A stretch of 9,498 bases of DNA from MGIIb-P sp963934015 (GTDB lineage Archaea; Thermoplasmatota; Poseidoniia; Poseidoniales; Thalassarchaeaceae), in assembly GCA_963934015.1 (NCBI GenBank), contig CAWVWT010000037.1, positions 1 through 9,498 of the forward strand. The letters run 5' to 3'. Position numbers and translations under genes: made by a program. Shown here piece after piece: positions 1 to 7,095 of the stretch (positions are counted from its first letter, which is position 1; every line of letters starts with the position of its first letter). The notes beneath the pieces are model-generated. The model was not told where the DNA came from, did not search any database, and saw only the letters and a program-made list of their open reading frames with translations.

Positions 1-2
1 CA

Positions 3-65
3 CATACCGTGGCACAGCAGTTGCTGGTGCAGACTCCGTCTCAGTCAGCTGAGATTACTCAGTAG
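3..65 (+). CDS. Possible 3' end of an upstream gene (partial, frame uncertain)
   Basis: The first 65 bases probably hold the C-terminal end of a gene that begins before the window, because a strong plus-strand terminator follows at 106-145. Two frames are open from the left edge and stop nearby. The frame beginning at base 3 ends in a TAG at 63-65 and reads ...LLVQTPSQSAEITQ. The frame beginning at base 2 ends in a TGA at 50-52 and reads ...GTAVAGADSVSVS. Neither tail is recognisable, and about 20 codons are too few to choose on codon use. The call rests on the terminator, not on the protein sequence. Confidence 0.25.
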   Translation, partial: HTVAQQLLVQTPSQSAEITQ

Positions 66-105
66 ACCGGCGATATCCGTAACCAAACCAGGATTACACA
101 CATGT

Positions 106-145
106 CCCTTGAGGGCGCTTCGGCGCCCTCGAGGGGCTTTTTTTT
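106..145 (+). terminator. Intrinsic-type terminator with TTCG tetraloop
   Basis: An eight-base-pair perfect stem, GAGGGCGC at 111-118 with GCGCCCTC at 123-130, closes on a TTCG tetraloop (119-122). Five further pairs, one of them T-G, extend the stem outward to 106 and 135. A run of eight T follows at 138-145 on the plus strand. The T-run exists only in this orientation, so it ends the gene arriving from the left edge. The minus-strand glycosyltransferase stops at 149, just beyond it, and there is no matching T-run for that gene. In archaea a U-tract alone can terminate transcription; the hairpin makes this a strong site in bacterial terms too. Confidence 0.85.
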
Positions 146-148
146 GTT

Positions 149-1333
149 TCAGCGAAGAGGCCTGTTGGATTCACTCGCATCCCATTGATGTAAACTGTGA
201 CCAGAACGAAGAAGAATCATGCCTTGAACAAGACGAAGATTTTGTGTTAAGAATGCAACTGCAGAAGCGCACAATGGAACTCTCAGGCCGGTCAGGCCAA
301 CACCTAGGCTAGCCAATACCATTGCATCTAACAGTAGCATGATTCGATCTAATAACATGGGTTCTCCACCAAACCAACCGATGAGTAACACTGTGGCTGC
401 ATGTGCTATACCGGCTAGAATCCCTAGCAGAACAAACCAAGGTGACACGGAATGCTGTAATCCGTTGAGGCCAAGAATAGTGCCCCATCTGCCATTCTTA
501 AACCAGTGAGAGCGATTTCGCCAGAAATGTCGAGATAGGCCTTGACCTCTTCTAACCGTACGATCATGGCGTTCCTTCATGTCTGTGAGGGGTTCTTCTG
601 AAAAGCGAATTGATTCATCAGAAATTGTACGCAAACCCTCATTTCGCACCAATACTGCGAGTTGTGAGTCATCCGCATTTGCAGTCGATTGAATGGGGTG
701 TAATGCACTCACCCGATAGGCGGCGATTGAACCTTCAAAAATTGGAGTTGAATCCGCACGTGATTCTCCAGCACGAAACCATCTGTACCATCCGCGATAA
801 GCGGTACTATCCGTTTCGTTAATACAACCACAAACCGCTCCAATAGATGGATCTTTCATCCACCTCCCGATTCTACGGAAGGCCCCCTCCTCCAATGTGG
901 CTTCAGCATCTGTCATGACGAATACATCATCAGAATCTCGCAATTCTTGCATTGCACGATTCATCGCTGCAGATTTCCCCAATCGTGCTGGCATTTGCAC
1001 AATTTGCATCCCACAGTCACGAGACTGATTCCATGCCGTTGCGATTGAAACCGTTTCATCGGTGGAAGCAGAATCAATGAGCATGAGGCGTCGCTTGGAC
1101 TCTGGATATCGTTGAGCGATTGTATCATTCAATTTGGATTCTATCATATTGCTTTCATTCCAGGTAGGAATAACAATACAAAGGTGAGGTAAATCTTCAT
1201 CCTTGCAAGATTCAGGTGCTGGAGCACTTTGGCGTATCCACTTTCGATTCAAGAACCAATGAGTGGCCAAAGGGAGTATCACGGCAAATGTGGCACCAAC
1301 TTGCACCGTGAGGAAGACGAATCTCTCAATCAT
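149..1333 (-). CDS. Membrane-bound family 2 glycosyltransferase
   Basis: Predicted to transfer a sugar from an activated donor to a lipid-linked or surface glycan at the cytoplasmic face of the membrane (family-level inference; donor and acceptor unknown). The 394-residue protein has an N-terminal membrane helix (about 5-27) and then a GT-A fold: CIVIPTWNE at 52-60, LIDSASTDET at 85-94, a DxD-type TDAEAT at 141-146 (D142, E144), EGSIAAYR at 200-207, DDSQL at 221-225 as the probable catalytic-acid region, and RRGQGL at 261-266 in the place of the Q/RxxRW-type motif of processive GT2 enzymes. Two or three helices follow from about 298 to 375. I chose ATG 1333 because GGAG lies about 7 bases upstream and the membrane helix then begins at once. 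A longer frame back to 1453 would overlap the divergent gene's start. It faces the GT4 genes across a 112-base divergent gap and probably serves the same glycan. Confidence 0.85.
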   Translation of the reverse strand: MIERFVFLTVQVGATFAVILPLATHWFLNRKWIRQSAPAPESCKDEDLPHLCIVIPTWNESNMIESKLNDTIAQRYPESKRRLMLIDSASTDETVSIATAWNQSRDCGMQIVQMPARLGKSAAMNRAMQELRDSDDVFVMTDAEATLEEGAFRRIGRWMKDPSIGAVCGCINETDSTAYRGWYRWFRAGESRADSTPIFEGSIAAYRVSALHPIQSTANADDSQLAVLVRNEGLRTISDESIRFSEEPLTDMKERHDRTVRRGQGLSRHFWRNRSHWFKNGRWGTILGLNGLQHSVSPWFVLLGILAGIAHAATVLLIGWFGGEPMLLDRIMLLLDAMVLASLGVGLTGLRVPLCASAVAFLTQNLRLVQGMILLRSGHSLHQWDASESNRPLR

Positions 1334-1445
1334 GGGCCTCTCCAATGGGTCCCCTGCTAGGGCTGACGATAAGCACACCGTAGAGAACTGCATCGGCGAG
1401 CCCTTCATTCGATAGATACGTCGTGTCCCAGCCAAGGGGATAGCG

Positions 1446-2411
1446 ATGCGCACGGTACTTCATGTCGGACCCTCGCAAACCCGAGGCGGTATGGGGGCTG
1501 TTATCCAGCTTCTTGCTGGCAATGCACCGGATGGATGGAATGCCGAAATAATGTCCAGTCATGCTGATGGGGGCATCATTCCTGTCTTGCGTGCTTGGTG
1601 GAAAGTTCGCAAGGAATTGAGCGTTAGACTGAAACGAGGAAATGTTGACATTGTACATATCCACACCGCTACACGCTGGTCGTGGAAGCGAAAAATGGGG
1701 CTGATTAAAATCGCTCAAAGTGCCAACATTCCAATCATTCTGTCACTCCATTCTGGTGACTTTGACCGGCACTGCAAGGAACGCGGACCTGAAGTTCATC
1801 AAATCTGCTCAACGTTACATACGGTCGTTCTCACCGATCTCTGGCAAAAACGATTATCCCCCTGGCTGAGTGAATCAAGCGTAATTCCAAATCCTGTACC
1901 AAATGTATCGGTCTCGACAAAAAGAGACCGAATGCAATTTCTCTTGATGGGGCGCTCAAATCCCATGAAAGGGCAAGCAATTGCGATGGAAGCGACAAAA
2001 ATATTGCGCGGTGAAGGGTTGGATGTAACCCTACATCTCACTGGAATTGATCACAATGAAACTGGGATCGTAGGCCATGGTTGGGTTGACGGGGATGAGA
2101 AGGAACACCTTATGGAAACCTGTGGAACGCTACTCTCACCCTCAAAATGGGAAGGACTCTCGATGGCTGTAATCGAAGCCATGGCACGAGGCATGCCGGT
2201 TTTGGCATCGGAAGCCAGCACAGGAGTATTTGAGAAATCAGGGGTAATCGTTGAAACGACTGCGGTTGCATATTCCGAGGCCATGAAGAAAATGTTGGAT
2301 GGTGATACTTGGGATGAAATGGCTACTTCTGGTCCAGATGAAGCAGAGATATACAGCTTGAATCAGGTCATTCCCCTATGGGGAAAACTGTACAATGAGG
2401 TGGTAAGTTGA
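1446..2411 (+). CDS. GT4-type glycosyltransferase (first of pair)
   Basis: A 321-residue GT-B fold glycosyltransferase, predicted to be a retaining enzyme using a nucleotide-sugar donor in the cytoplasm. Visible family marks are the N-terminal glycine loop TRGGMG (12-17), the linker IPNPV (147-151), the start of the second Rossmann domain at FLLMGRSNPMKGQ (165-177), and the donor-binding EX7E motif with E236 and E244 in WEGLSMAVIEAMARGMPVLAS-type context. It is somewhat shorter than many GT4 enzymes (about 350-400 residues) but both halves are present. The start ATG has an AAGGGGA ribosome site at 1434-1440. It is the first gene of a three-gene run and is joined to the next gene by a 4-base stop/start overlap. 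The family assignment is firm; the sugar and linkage cannot be read from sequence. Confidence 0.88.
   Translation: MRTVLHVGPSQTRGGMGAVIQLLAGNAPDGWNAEIMSSHADGGIIPVLRAWWKVRKELSVRLKRGNVDIVHIHTATRWSWKRKMGLIKIAQSANIPIILSLHSGDFDRHCKERGPEVHQICSTLHTVVLTDLWQKRLSPWLSESSVIPNPVPNVSVSTKRDRMQFLLMGRSNPMKGQAIAMEATKILRGEGLDVTLHLTGIDHNETGIVGHGWVDGDEKEHLMETCGTLLSPSKWEGLSMAVIEAMARGMPVLASEASTGVFEKSGVIVETTAVAYSEAMKKMLDGDTWDEMATSGPDEAEIYSLNQVIPLWGKLYNEVVS
2397..2403 (+). promoter_or_regulatory. Ribosome binding site fixing a TTG start
   Basis: GAGGTGG lies inside the last codons of the first GT4 gene and ends four bases before TTG 2408. The TTG and the upstream gene's TGA share bases as TTGA (2408-2411). The site matches the anti-Shine-Dalgarno tail of 16S rRNA, supports the non-ATG start, and implies coupled translation of the two glycosyltransferases. 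Confidence 0.8.
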
Positions 2412-3409
2412 AACTCCTATGGATTACCCATCGTCGTCTATCTGAGATGTCTTCAACATCTCGAGTGGGGGTTTCATCAGCGCTTGAATCCCGGGATTGG
2501 GATGTTAAATTCATGAGTCCTGATGGCGATTATCGTGTTGAACGCTCAAACAAGCTTGGTAGAGGCCATCGAAGTTTTACCCAAAGTGTTTCATCTACAC
2601 TACGCACTATTGACTTAGATTCGTTTTCTGTCGTGATTGTTGAATGGACTGGAGTTGAAGGTGCTGCTGATATACTGAAAAAGAAAAAATTACCATGGAT
2701 TATGATGGACAGAAGCCCCCCTGTATCTTCAGGTGTGATTGGGTGGTTTCAAAGAAAACAGTACAACAAGGCATGGGATATCGCGCGTTCACAAAGTTCC
2801 GGACGAGCTGTCAAAAGTACATACATGGCTGAATCCCAGAAGTGGGATGGGCCCTCTTCAATTGTCCCTGCAGGCGTAGATCTAACTACATTTGAAATCG
2901 CAACGATGAATGATAATCCACTCGTCGTTTGTCATGGATCACTCGATCGTTCACGAGAACTTCATCGTTTAACAACGATGGGTGTAAATCTCCTTCTCTT
3001 TGGTGAGGGAAATGATTCGGGTAGATTGTCAAAGATGACTCGTGTCGAAAGTGCCGGTGAAGTTGCATCACGTTTGGCCTGCGCTGACATTGGTGTTATG
3101 CATCTTCCCAATCGTGATGTTTGGAAATATGCATCCCCGCTAAAAGTAGCTGAATTTGCCGCTGCTGGATTGTTAGTGGTTGCTTCAGATGTTAGCAGTC
3201 TAGAACAATATCGTGGTGCAGAGTGGCTGACTTTGGTTCCACTTGGCGATGATGTGGCTTGTAAAACAGCATTACATGCATTGTGTGAATTACCCATTGA
3301 AGAGCGGCAAAGGTTGGGTGTTTTGGCACGTAAAGAATCTGAACAAAGCATGACTTGGGAAATCTGTACAGAGCAACTACACGCAATGCTGCTCGAGGTG
3401 AAGCATTGA
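2408..3409 (+). CDS. GT4-type glycosyltransferase (second of pair)
   Basis: A 333-residue glycosyltransferase-like protein with the GT-B layout. The N-terminal half begins KLLWITHRRLSE and is poorly conserved. The second half carries VPAGVDLTTF (153-162), the interdomain segment typical of GT4, then a beta-strand/loop LLLFGEGND (195-203), and YASPLKVAEFAAAGLLVVAS (241-260), which matches the Y-x-x-P-x-K-x-x-E-F/Y-x-A-x-G-x-P-V-V block of GT4 enzymes, with Leu in place of the usual Pro. Start is TTG at 2408, overlapping the previous stop by four bases and served by GAGGTGG. No membrane helix is visible, so it should act in the cytoplasm on an acceptor lipid. It is the middle gene of the GT4-GT4-flippase run. 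The specific reaction is unknown. Confidence 0.82.
   Translation: MKLLWITHRRLSEMSSTSRVGVSSALESRDWDVKFMSPDGDYRVERSNKLGRGHRSFTQSVSSTLRTIDLDSFSVVIVEWTGVEGAADILKKKKLPWIMMDRSPPVSSGVIGWFQRKQYNKAWDIARSQSSGRAVKSTYMAESQKWDGPSSIVPAGVDLTTFEIATMNDNPLVVCHGSLDRSRELHRLTTMGVNLLLFGEGNDSGRLSKMTRVESAGEVASRLACADIGVMHLPNRDVWKYASPLKVAEFAAAGLLVVASDVSSLEQYRGAEWLTLVPLGDDVACKTALHALCELPIEERQRLGVLARKESEQSMTWEICTEQLHAMLLEVKH
3395..3400 (+). promoter_or_regulatory. Ribosome binding site fixing the flippase TTG start
   Basis: GAGGTG sits five bases upstream of TTG 3406, within the last codons of the second GT4 gene. It repeats the arrangement at the previous junction, with the same GAGGTG and the same TTGA stop/start overlap. 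It argues against the longer frame that opens at ATG 3355, which has no comparable site. Confidence 0.75.
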
Positions 3410-4710
3410 AGCGAAAAGTTCGACTTGAGCGCGATACGCTCTGGCTGTCTACCGCGGATATAGCGGCGCTTGTTGTTGGTATCGCGGTTCATATCGTCCT
3501 GACTCAGACCTTTACCGACGGTGATTATGGACGATGGGTTCTACTCCTCGATTTATTCTATGTGACGGCAACCATTGTCGATTTAGGACTACCAACAGTT
3601 ATTGGCCGTGATGGAGAACGACTTGGTTCACATACACATGATCTGGTCCATCGGTGCCTACGCATCCAAATCCGTTTTGCACTCCCAATCATTGCAACAG
3701 GGGGTATCCTTGGGTGGTTGTGGGTTGGGGATTCCACCACTTGGCTCGTGGCATCACTCATACTCGCCCTCTCAGCCTGCGTTCAAATTCTGACCTATGC
3801 ACACCGTGCTGCCTTGCGATCTTTGGGGGAGTCTCGCCAAGAGGCACTCGTTCGATTTGTTGATCGTGGAGCAACTGCGGCCGGTATTATTTTGGCAGCA
3901 TGGCAATTCGGAGCCCACCCCATCGCTCTCGCACTCGCCACCTTATTCGGTCCACTCGGAGCGATGCTCATCGCCATTCGATTGGGTGAACGGCGTCTTT
4001 CTTCGGTGGAAAATGGTGTGGAACTTGATACTTCAAAAGCAGATGAGTGGGCGCTGATCAATCTTGGCCTTCCTTTCTTGCTGGCTGCAATTGCGCTGGT
4101 GGTCAATGTTCGAATCGAGAAACTGATGCTTGGAGTGCTGTCAACGACCACACAAGTCGAAATATTTCAGATCGCTTGGCTCGCTTTTATTGCAGGTTAC
4201 GCCCCTATCTTATCGATCCGTGCAGTGATGCTGTCGTGGTTCGGCGAAGTCAGGGGTGAAGTGGATAAATTGTGGCACCGTGCAAAACGTGCGATAGTTC
4301 TCATCGGCATTGCAGCGATTCCTGGATTCTTCATTGGTGGATTTATTGGGATGCAAGCGATCAGTGCTGTATTTCCAGATTATGCAGACAAGGCAACCGT
4401 AGTGTTCTCTTGGTTGCTGGTGGCTTGGATTCTAGCACTCTTCGCCAGTGTTCCATTGACCCTGATTCAAGTGAGTGAACAACCACTGCGGTACGCAGCA
4501 CTATTGTGGTTCGGAATTATTGCAGATTTCATCGCATGTTGGGTGATGATTCCCGGTGCGCATTTTCCTGCAGAAAAAGTCGCATTCGCTGCAATCATCG
4601 GCGCGGCGGTGGTATTGATCTCTTCAACGATTGAAGCATGGAGACTTTATTCAAAAACCTCACTTTCAGAGAGAACTTCACGCGGCTCGATTGATGTTGT
4701 AGAACCGTAG
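3406..4710 (+). CDS. Polysaccharide/lipid-linked glycan flippase (Wzx/MATE-like)
   Basis: A 434-residue integral membrane protein with about twelve hydrophobic segments, the length and layout of Wzx-type O-antigen/polysaccharide exporters of the MOP superfamily. Features seen: an N-terminal basic stretch MKRKVRLERD, a first helix preceded by LSTAD, the GDYGRWVLLLDLFYVTATIVDLG segment that resembles the conserved G-x-Y/F-G...D-x-G-L region of this family, and six further helix pairs to KVAFAAIIGAAVVLISS near the end. It would move the lipid-linked glycan made by the adjacent glycosyltransferases across the membrane (inference from family and context). Start TTG 3406 overlaps the previous stop as TTGA. 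The last 64 bases overlap the convergent transporter gene, so its hydrophilic tail (SKTSLSERTSRGSIDVVEP) is encoded opposite that gene's tail. Confidence 0.85.
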   Translation: MKRKVRLERDTLWLSTADIAALVVGIAVHIVLTQTFTDGDYGRWVLLLDLFYVTATIVDLGLPTVIGRDGERLGSHTHDLVHRCLRIQIRFALPIIATGGILGWLWVGDSTTWLVASLILALSACVQILTYAHRAALRSLGESRQEALVRFVDRGATAAGIILAAWQFGAHPIALALATLFGPLGAMLIAIRLGERRLSSVENGVELDTSKADEWALINLGLPFLLAAIALVVNVRIEKLMLGVLSTTTQVEIFQIAWLAFIAGYAPILSIRAVMLSWFGEVRGEVDKLWHRAKRAIVLIGIAAIPGFFIGGFIGMQAISAVFPDYADKATVVFSWLLVAWILALFASVPLTLIQVSEQPLRYAALLWFGIIADFIACWVMIPGAHFPAEKVAFAAIIGAAVVLISSTIEAWRLYSKTSLSERTSRGSIDVVEP

Positions 4711-5594
4711 AGGGTCACCGATATGATGGAAGCTAAAACCAGAAATATTCCTATAATCTGGTACGGAGAATGGCCATCTTGATTGAGGATAATGAAACCC
4801 CAGACCAAAGTTAGCACTGGTTGTATCAGGATTGCGAAGGATGTGTGGGCGGCCGGGAGGCGGGGGAGTGCGTAGGCAACGGCCAGCCACCCACCAACTT
4901 GGGATAGCAACGCAAGTAGCATGAGCCAACCGTGACCCGGCCAAGTTGGTTGGAAATCAATCGGTTCAATCGCTACACTACTGAGTGGAAGGAGGCCGAG
5001 AACTAGCAAGCCAAGAGCGGCACCCGCAGTAGCATCGAATTGTACCGATGATACGGGGGCCAATTCCCTGTTGCAATACCTGAATACGATGAGAAATACA
5101 GAGTAAAATAATGCCGTCATGACACCAAATATGACTCCTTTAACCGGATCTTCGCCATATGGATCTGAATCTGCGATTCCTGAAATAAGCGCCAGTCCAA
5201 TCATAACGACTGGGAGAGATATGAGGATGGCGGGGTTTGGCTTCTCATCAAACAATTTCCAAGATACTAAAGTGACAATGATAACCTGCGAATTCCCGAT
5301 GAGAGTGGCAATACCGATGCCAATGAAAATCATTGAAATGTGATAGGATAACATATCTGGTGCGAGAATGAGGCCGGCTCCGAAAGCTACCCATCGTGTA
5401 CGTGAGGAGCGGGTGTCTGCCTTTCGCACAAGAATTGCAAGCAACGCCAGTGCGGGTAGAGCGTAAAGCATTCTAAAGAAAGCGCCAGTCGATGGATTCG
5501 TATCTGAATAAATATACAGCACTGGTGAAAACGATATGATGGCTGCTCCAGTTAGAGCGATTAGCATCGCACGACGGTCGGTACCGACCGGCAT
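4647..5594 (-). CDS. EamA/DMT-superfamily transporter
   Basis: A 315-residue membrane protein with about ten helices arranged as two repeats of five, the signature of drug/metabolite transporters with paired EamA domains. The first repeat begins at LIALTGAAIISFSPVLYIYSD and the second near GVIFGVMTALFYSVFLIVFRY. Conserved-looking stretches include STGAFFRMLYALPAL and HTSFAILIQPVLTLVWGFIIL; the latter is typical of the helix 8-9 region where EamA proteins carry an alpha-helical P-V-x-x-x-x-x-G pattern. The substrate cannot be inferred; relatives export amino acids, nucleosides or other small metabolites. ATG 5594 has AGGTGAA (5601-5607) six bases upstream, which overlaps the glutaredoxin stop, so it is the last gene of the rpe-bolA-grxD run and probably translationally coupled. 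Its 3' end overlaps the convergent flippase gene by 64 bases. Confidence 0.87.
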   Translation of the reverse strand: MPVGTDRRAMLIALTGAAIISFSPVLYIYSDTNPSTGAFFRMLYALPALALLAILVRKADTRSSRTRWVAFGAGLILAPDMLSYHISMIFIGIGIATLIGNSQVIIVTLVSWKLFDEKPNPAILISLPVVMIGLALISGIADSDPYGEDPVKGVIFGVMTALFYSVFLIVFRYCNRELAPVSSVQFDATAGAALGLLVLGLLPLSSVAIEPIDFQPTWPGHGWLMLLALLSQVGGWLAVAYALPRLPAAHTSFAILIQPVLTLVWGFIILNQDGHSPYQIIGIFLVLASIISVTLYGSTTSIEPREVLSESEVFE

Positions 5595-5605
5595 CGTGGG
5601 TTCAC

Positions 5606-5935
5606 CTACTCTGATTTACCATCGGCGAGCATCTCTTGAAGCTCACCCGATTCATACATCTCAAGGGCAATGTCAGAGCCGCCAATCAGTTCACCATGAA
5701 CGTAAATCTGCGGCATCGTCGGGAAATCAGCCCACTCACAAACACTTGGTATAGCGCGTGAATCTGTCAATATATTGACACTTACAAACGGTTCATCAAG
5801 TGCTTTCAATACCTGAGCGGCCCGATTTGAAAAACCACATTGTGGCATTTCAGGGGTACCCTTCATGAAGAGTACGAGGCGATTTGTATTCACAAGTTCA
5901 GATAATTCATCAGGTGTCCAGTTAAATTCAGTCAT
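5606..5935 (-). CDS. grxD: Monothiol CGFS glutaredoxin
   Basis: A 109-residue single-domain monothiol glutaredoxin of the Grx4/GrxD class. These proteins bind a [2Fe-2S] cluster between two subunits, or with a BolA partner, using the CGFS cysteine and glutathione, and pass clusters to targets. Visible residues: K25 in FMKGTPEMP, active-site C33-G34-F35-S36, the glutathione-binding loop FPTMPQIYV (71-79) with cis-Pro75, and GGSDI (85-89). All are where the family has them, and the length is normal. The start ATG has AGAGGAA just upstream and lies two bases after the BolA stop, so the two are co-translated and probably made in matched amounts. Known biochemistry of the pair makes a joint role in Fe-S handling or iron sensing likely; that role is inferred here. 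Confidence 0.95.
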   Translation of the reverse strand: MTEFNWTPDELSELVNTNRLVLFMKGTPEMPQCGFSNRAAQVLKALDEPFVSVNILTDSRAIPSVCEWADFPTMPQIYVHGELIGGSDIALEMYESGELQEMLADGKSE

Positions 5936-5937
5936 AT

Positions 5938-6267
5938 TTATTCCTCTTTATTACGAATATTTATTCCTACAAATTCAGCATCACTACGGCGATTGGGGTG
6001 CGGATGGAATACTTCACCATCATCATCCATCGCTTGCTCAGGTGTCAAACACTTGAGATCTAATGCGTGAATTTCAGATGGAATATACGGTTTCAAGTGA
6101 CTGAGTAATATGCGCTGACGAGGCAATGGTCGCATGCCCTCAAAGGTAGGACTAACCACCCGAACATGGAAGTGATCTTGGCCACCAGTCAAATCGACAA
6201 TGGTGATTTCAATGGCATCTGGAACCGCCTTGCGGACCTCGTCCTCCATCCAATCGACGGTTGGCAT
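5938..6267 (-). CDS. bolA: BolA-family protein with C-terminal extension
   Basis: A BolA-family protein of 109 residues, partner of the adjacent CGFS glutaredoxin. The core runs MEDEVRKAVPDA, then DHFHVRVVSPTFEG (31-44), then IHALDLKCLTPEQA (66-79), which is the standard end of the fold and contains the invariant His67 that ligates the shared [2Fe-2S] cluster. At 50-52 it has R-Q-R where classical BolA has R-H-R; Gln there, with the GGQDHF loop, is closer to the IbaG/YrbA branch. Thirty residues follow the usual end (80-109: acidic, then FHPHPNRR, then a charged tail); most BolA proteins stop soon after the TPE(E/Q)W block. The start is ATG 6267: AGGAGG (6275-6280) sits seven bases upstream, so an upstream in-frame ATG at 6306 is rejected. 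The gene lies between rpe (35-base gap) and grxD (2-base gap). Confidence 0.92.
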   Translation of the reverse strand: MPTVDWMEDEVRKAVPDAIEITIVDLTGGQDHFHVRVVSPTFEGMRPLPRQRILLSHLKPYIPSEIHALDLKCLTPEQAMDDDGEVFHPHPNRRSDAEFVGINIRNKEE

Positions 6268-6274
6268 ATCCCTC

Positions 6275-6280
6275 CCTCCT
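6275..6280 (-). promoter_or_regulatory. Strong AGGAGG ribosome site for bolA
   Basis: On the minus strand this reads AGGAGG inside a purine run (GGAGAGGAGGGAGGGAT) with a seven-base spacer to ATG 6267. It is the strongest ribosome site in the window and decides the bolA start over the upstream ATG at 6306, which lies over the end of rpe. Confidence 0.8.
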
Positions 6281-6302
6281 CTCCATTCTTCTTGAACCCT
6301 TT

Positions 6303-7052
6303 TCAAGCGCCGAGAGCCAGCTGAATCTCAGCGAGGTTCTCAGCAATCGTTCCTTTGTCGTTGATTAGCCCTGAACCAACAACGGCAACTTCAACACCCC
6401 ATTCGGCCACCTGCGCCACATTATGGGCTTTGACCCCACCATCAATCATCAGTTTTGTAACACGTCCACCCGATGCGATTTGAGCATCGATAGCCGCACG
6501 AAATTTTCGAGTTTTTCCTTCCATCTCAGACATGAAAGATTGGCCACCTTTGCCAGGGACTACACTCATCACAAGAACAATATCTAAATTTGCAAGATGT
6601 GGGAGTATTGCAGATGCTGGTGTGGCTGGATTGAGTACTGCACCTGCCTGACATCCGCGTGCGTGCAAGTTATCGATGAGGGCTGGAATATCTTCCACCA
6701 CTTCAACATGAAATATGACGATGTCAACTCCTGCATCGACATATTGTTCCCAATTTTCTTCCGCATTTGTGACCATTAGATGGCAATCGACGAAAATATC
6801 TGGACCGACACGCTCCCTAATGCTCTTGATGAGAGCCGGCCCGAACGTGATGGTTCGATTGCTTACCCAGTTACCATCCATCACATCGAGATGAATCCAT
6901 TCTATACCGGCTGCAATCGCCGCATCCATGGTCGTTCCGAGTTCACAAAAATCTGCGGTTAGAATGCTTGGTGTGATAATCACGTGACGGGCCCCTAAAG
7001 GCAGGGAGGGGAACTCGGTTCTCAAGTCTTGACCTATGAAGTTGAGATGCAT
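6303..7052 (-). CDS. rpe: Ribulose-phosphate 3-epimerase
   Basis: Interconverts ribulose 5-phosphate and xylulose 5-phosphate in the non-oxidative pentose phosphate pathway. It is a cytosolic TIM-barrel metalloenzyme. Numbered from ATG 7052, the signature blocks are TPSILTADF (27-35), IHLDVMDG (53-60) with metal ligands H54 and D56, DCHLMV (89-94) with H91, NPATP (141-145), MSVVPGKGGQSF (162-173) and LMIDGGV (201-207) with D204, so all four metal ligands are present. The start is uncertain. ATG 7052 gives 249 residues with about 23 extra at the N-terminus and has no ribosome site. GTG 6983 gives 226 residues, the usual family length, beginning MIITPSIL, with AGGGG eight bases upstream. I report the longer form because ATG could be leaderless. 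It heads the rpe-bolA-grxD-transporter run; no functional link of the epimerase to the Fe-S pair is evident. Confidence 0.92.
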   Translation of the reverse strand: MHLNFIGQDLRTEFPSLPLGARHVIITPSILTADFCELGTTMDAAIAAGIEWIHLDVMDGNWVSNRTITFGPALIKSIRERVGPDIFVDCHLMVTNAEENWEQYVDAGVDIVIFHVEVVEDIPALIDNLHARGCQAGAVLNPATPASAILPHLANLDIVLVMSVVPGKGGQSFMSEMEGKTRKFRAAIDAQIASGGRVTKLMIDGGVKAHNVAQVAEWGVEVAVVGSGLINDKGTIAENLAEIQLALGA

Positions 7053-7067
7053 CAGGTTGATAGGACG

Positions 7068-7079
7068 TCAATAAAACGC
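7068..7079. promoter_or_regulatory. Possible shared promoter element between rpe and trxA
   Basis: The 43-base divergent gap holds one A/T-rich stretch, TCAATAAAACGC, midway between the two ATGs (about 23 bases from trxA, 21 from the long rpe start). It could act as a TATA box in one or both directions. Spacing is a little short for a canonical -26 box with leaderless starts. If rpe starts at GTG 6983 the spacing on that side is no longer constraining. Weak evidence. Confidence 0.3.
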
Positions 7080-7095
7080 GACGGATGGTGACTAT

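Noticed and set aside
1334..1453. N-terminal extension of the GT2 gene to ATG 1453
   Set aside because: It would overlap the divergent GT4 start, adds 40 residues with no family character, and ATG 1333 has a GGAG site followed directly by the membrane helix.
3355..3405. Flippase start at ATG 3355
   Set aside because: It overlaps the previous gene by 55 bases without a ribosome site; TTG 3406 has GAGGTG and the same coupling as the junction before.
2962..3492. 176-codon minus-strand open frame opposite the second GT4 gene
   Set aside because: It is antisense to a well-supported gene, Ser/Cys-rich and low in family character, as expected for a shadow frame.
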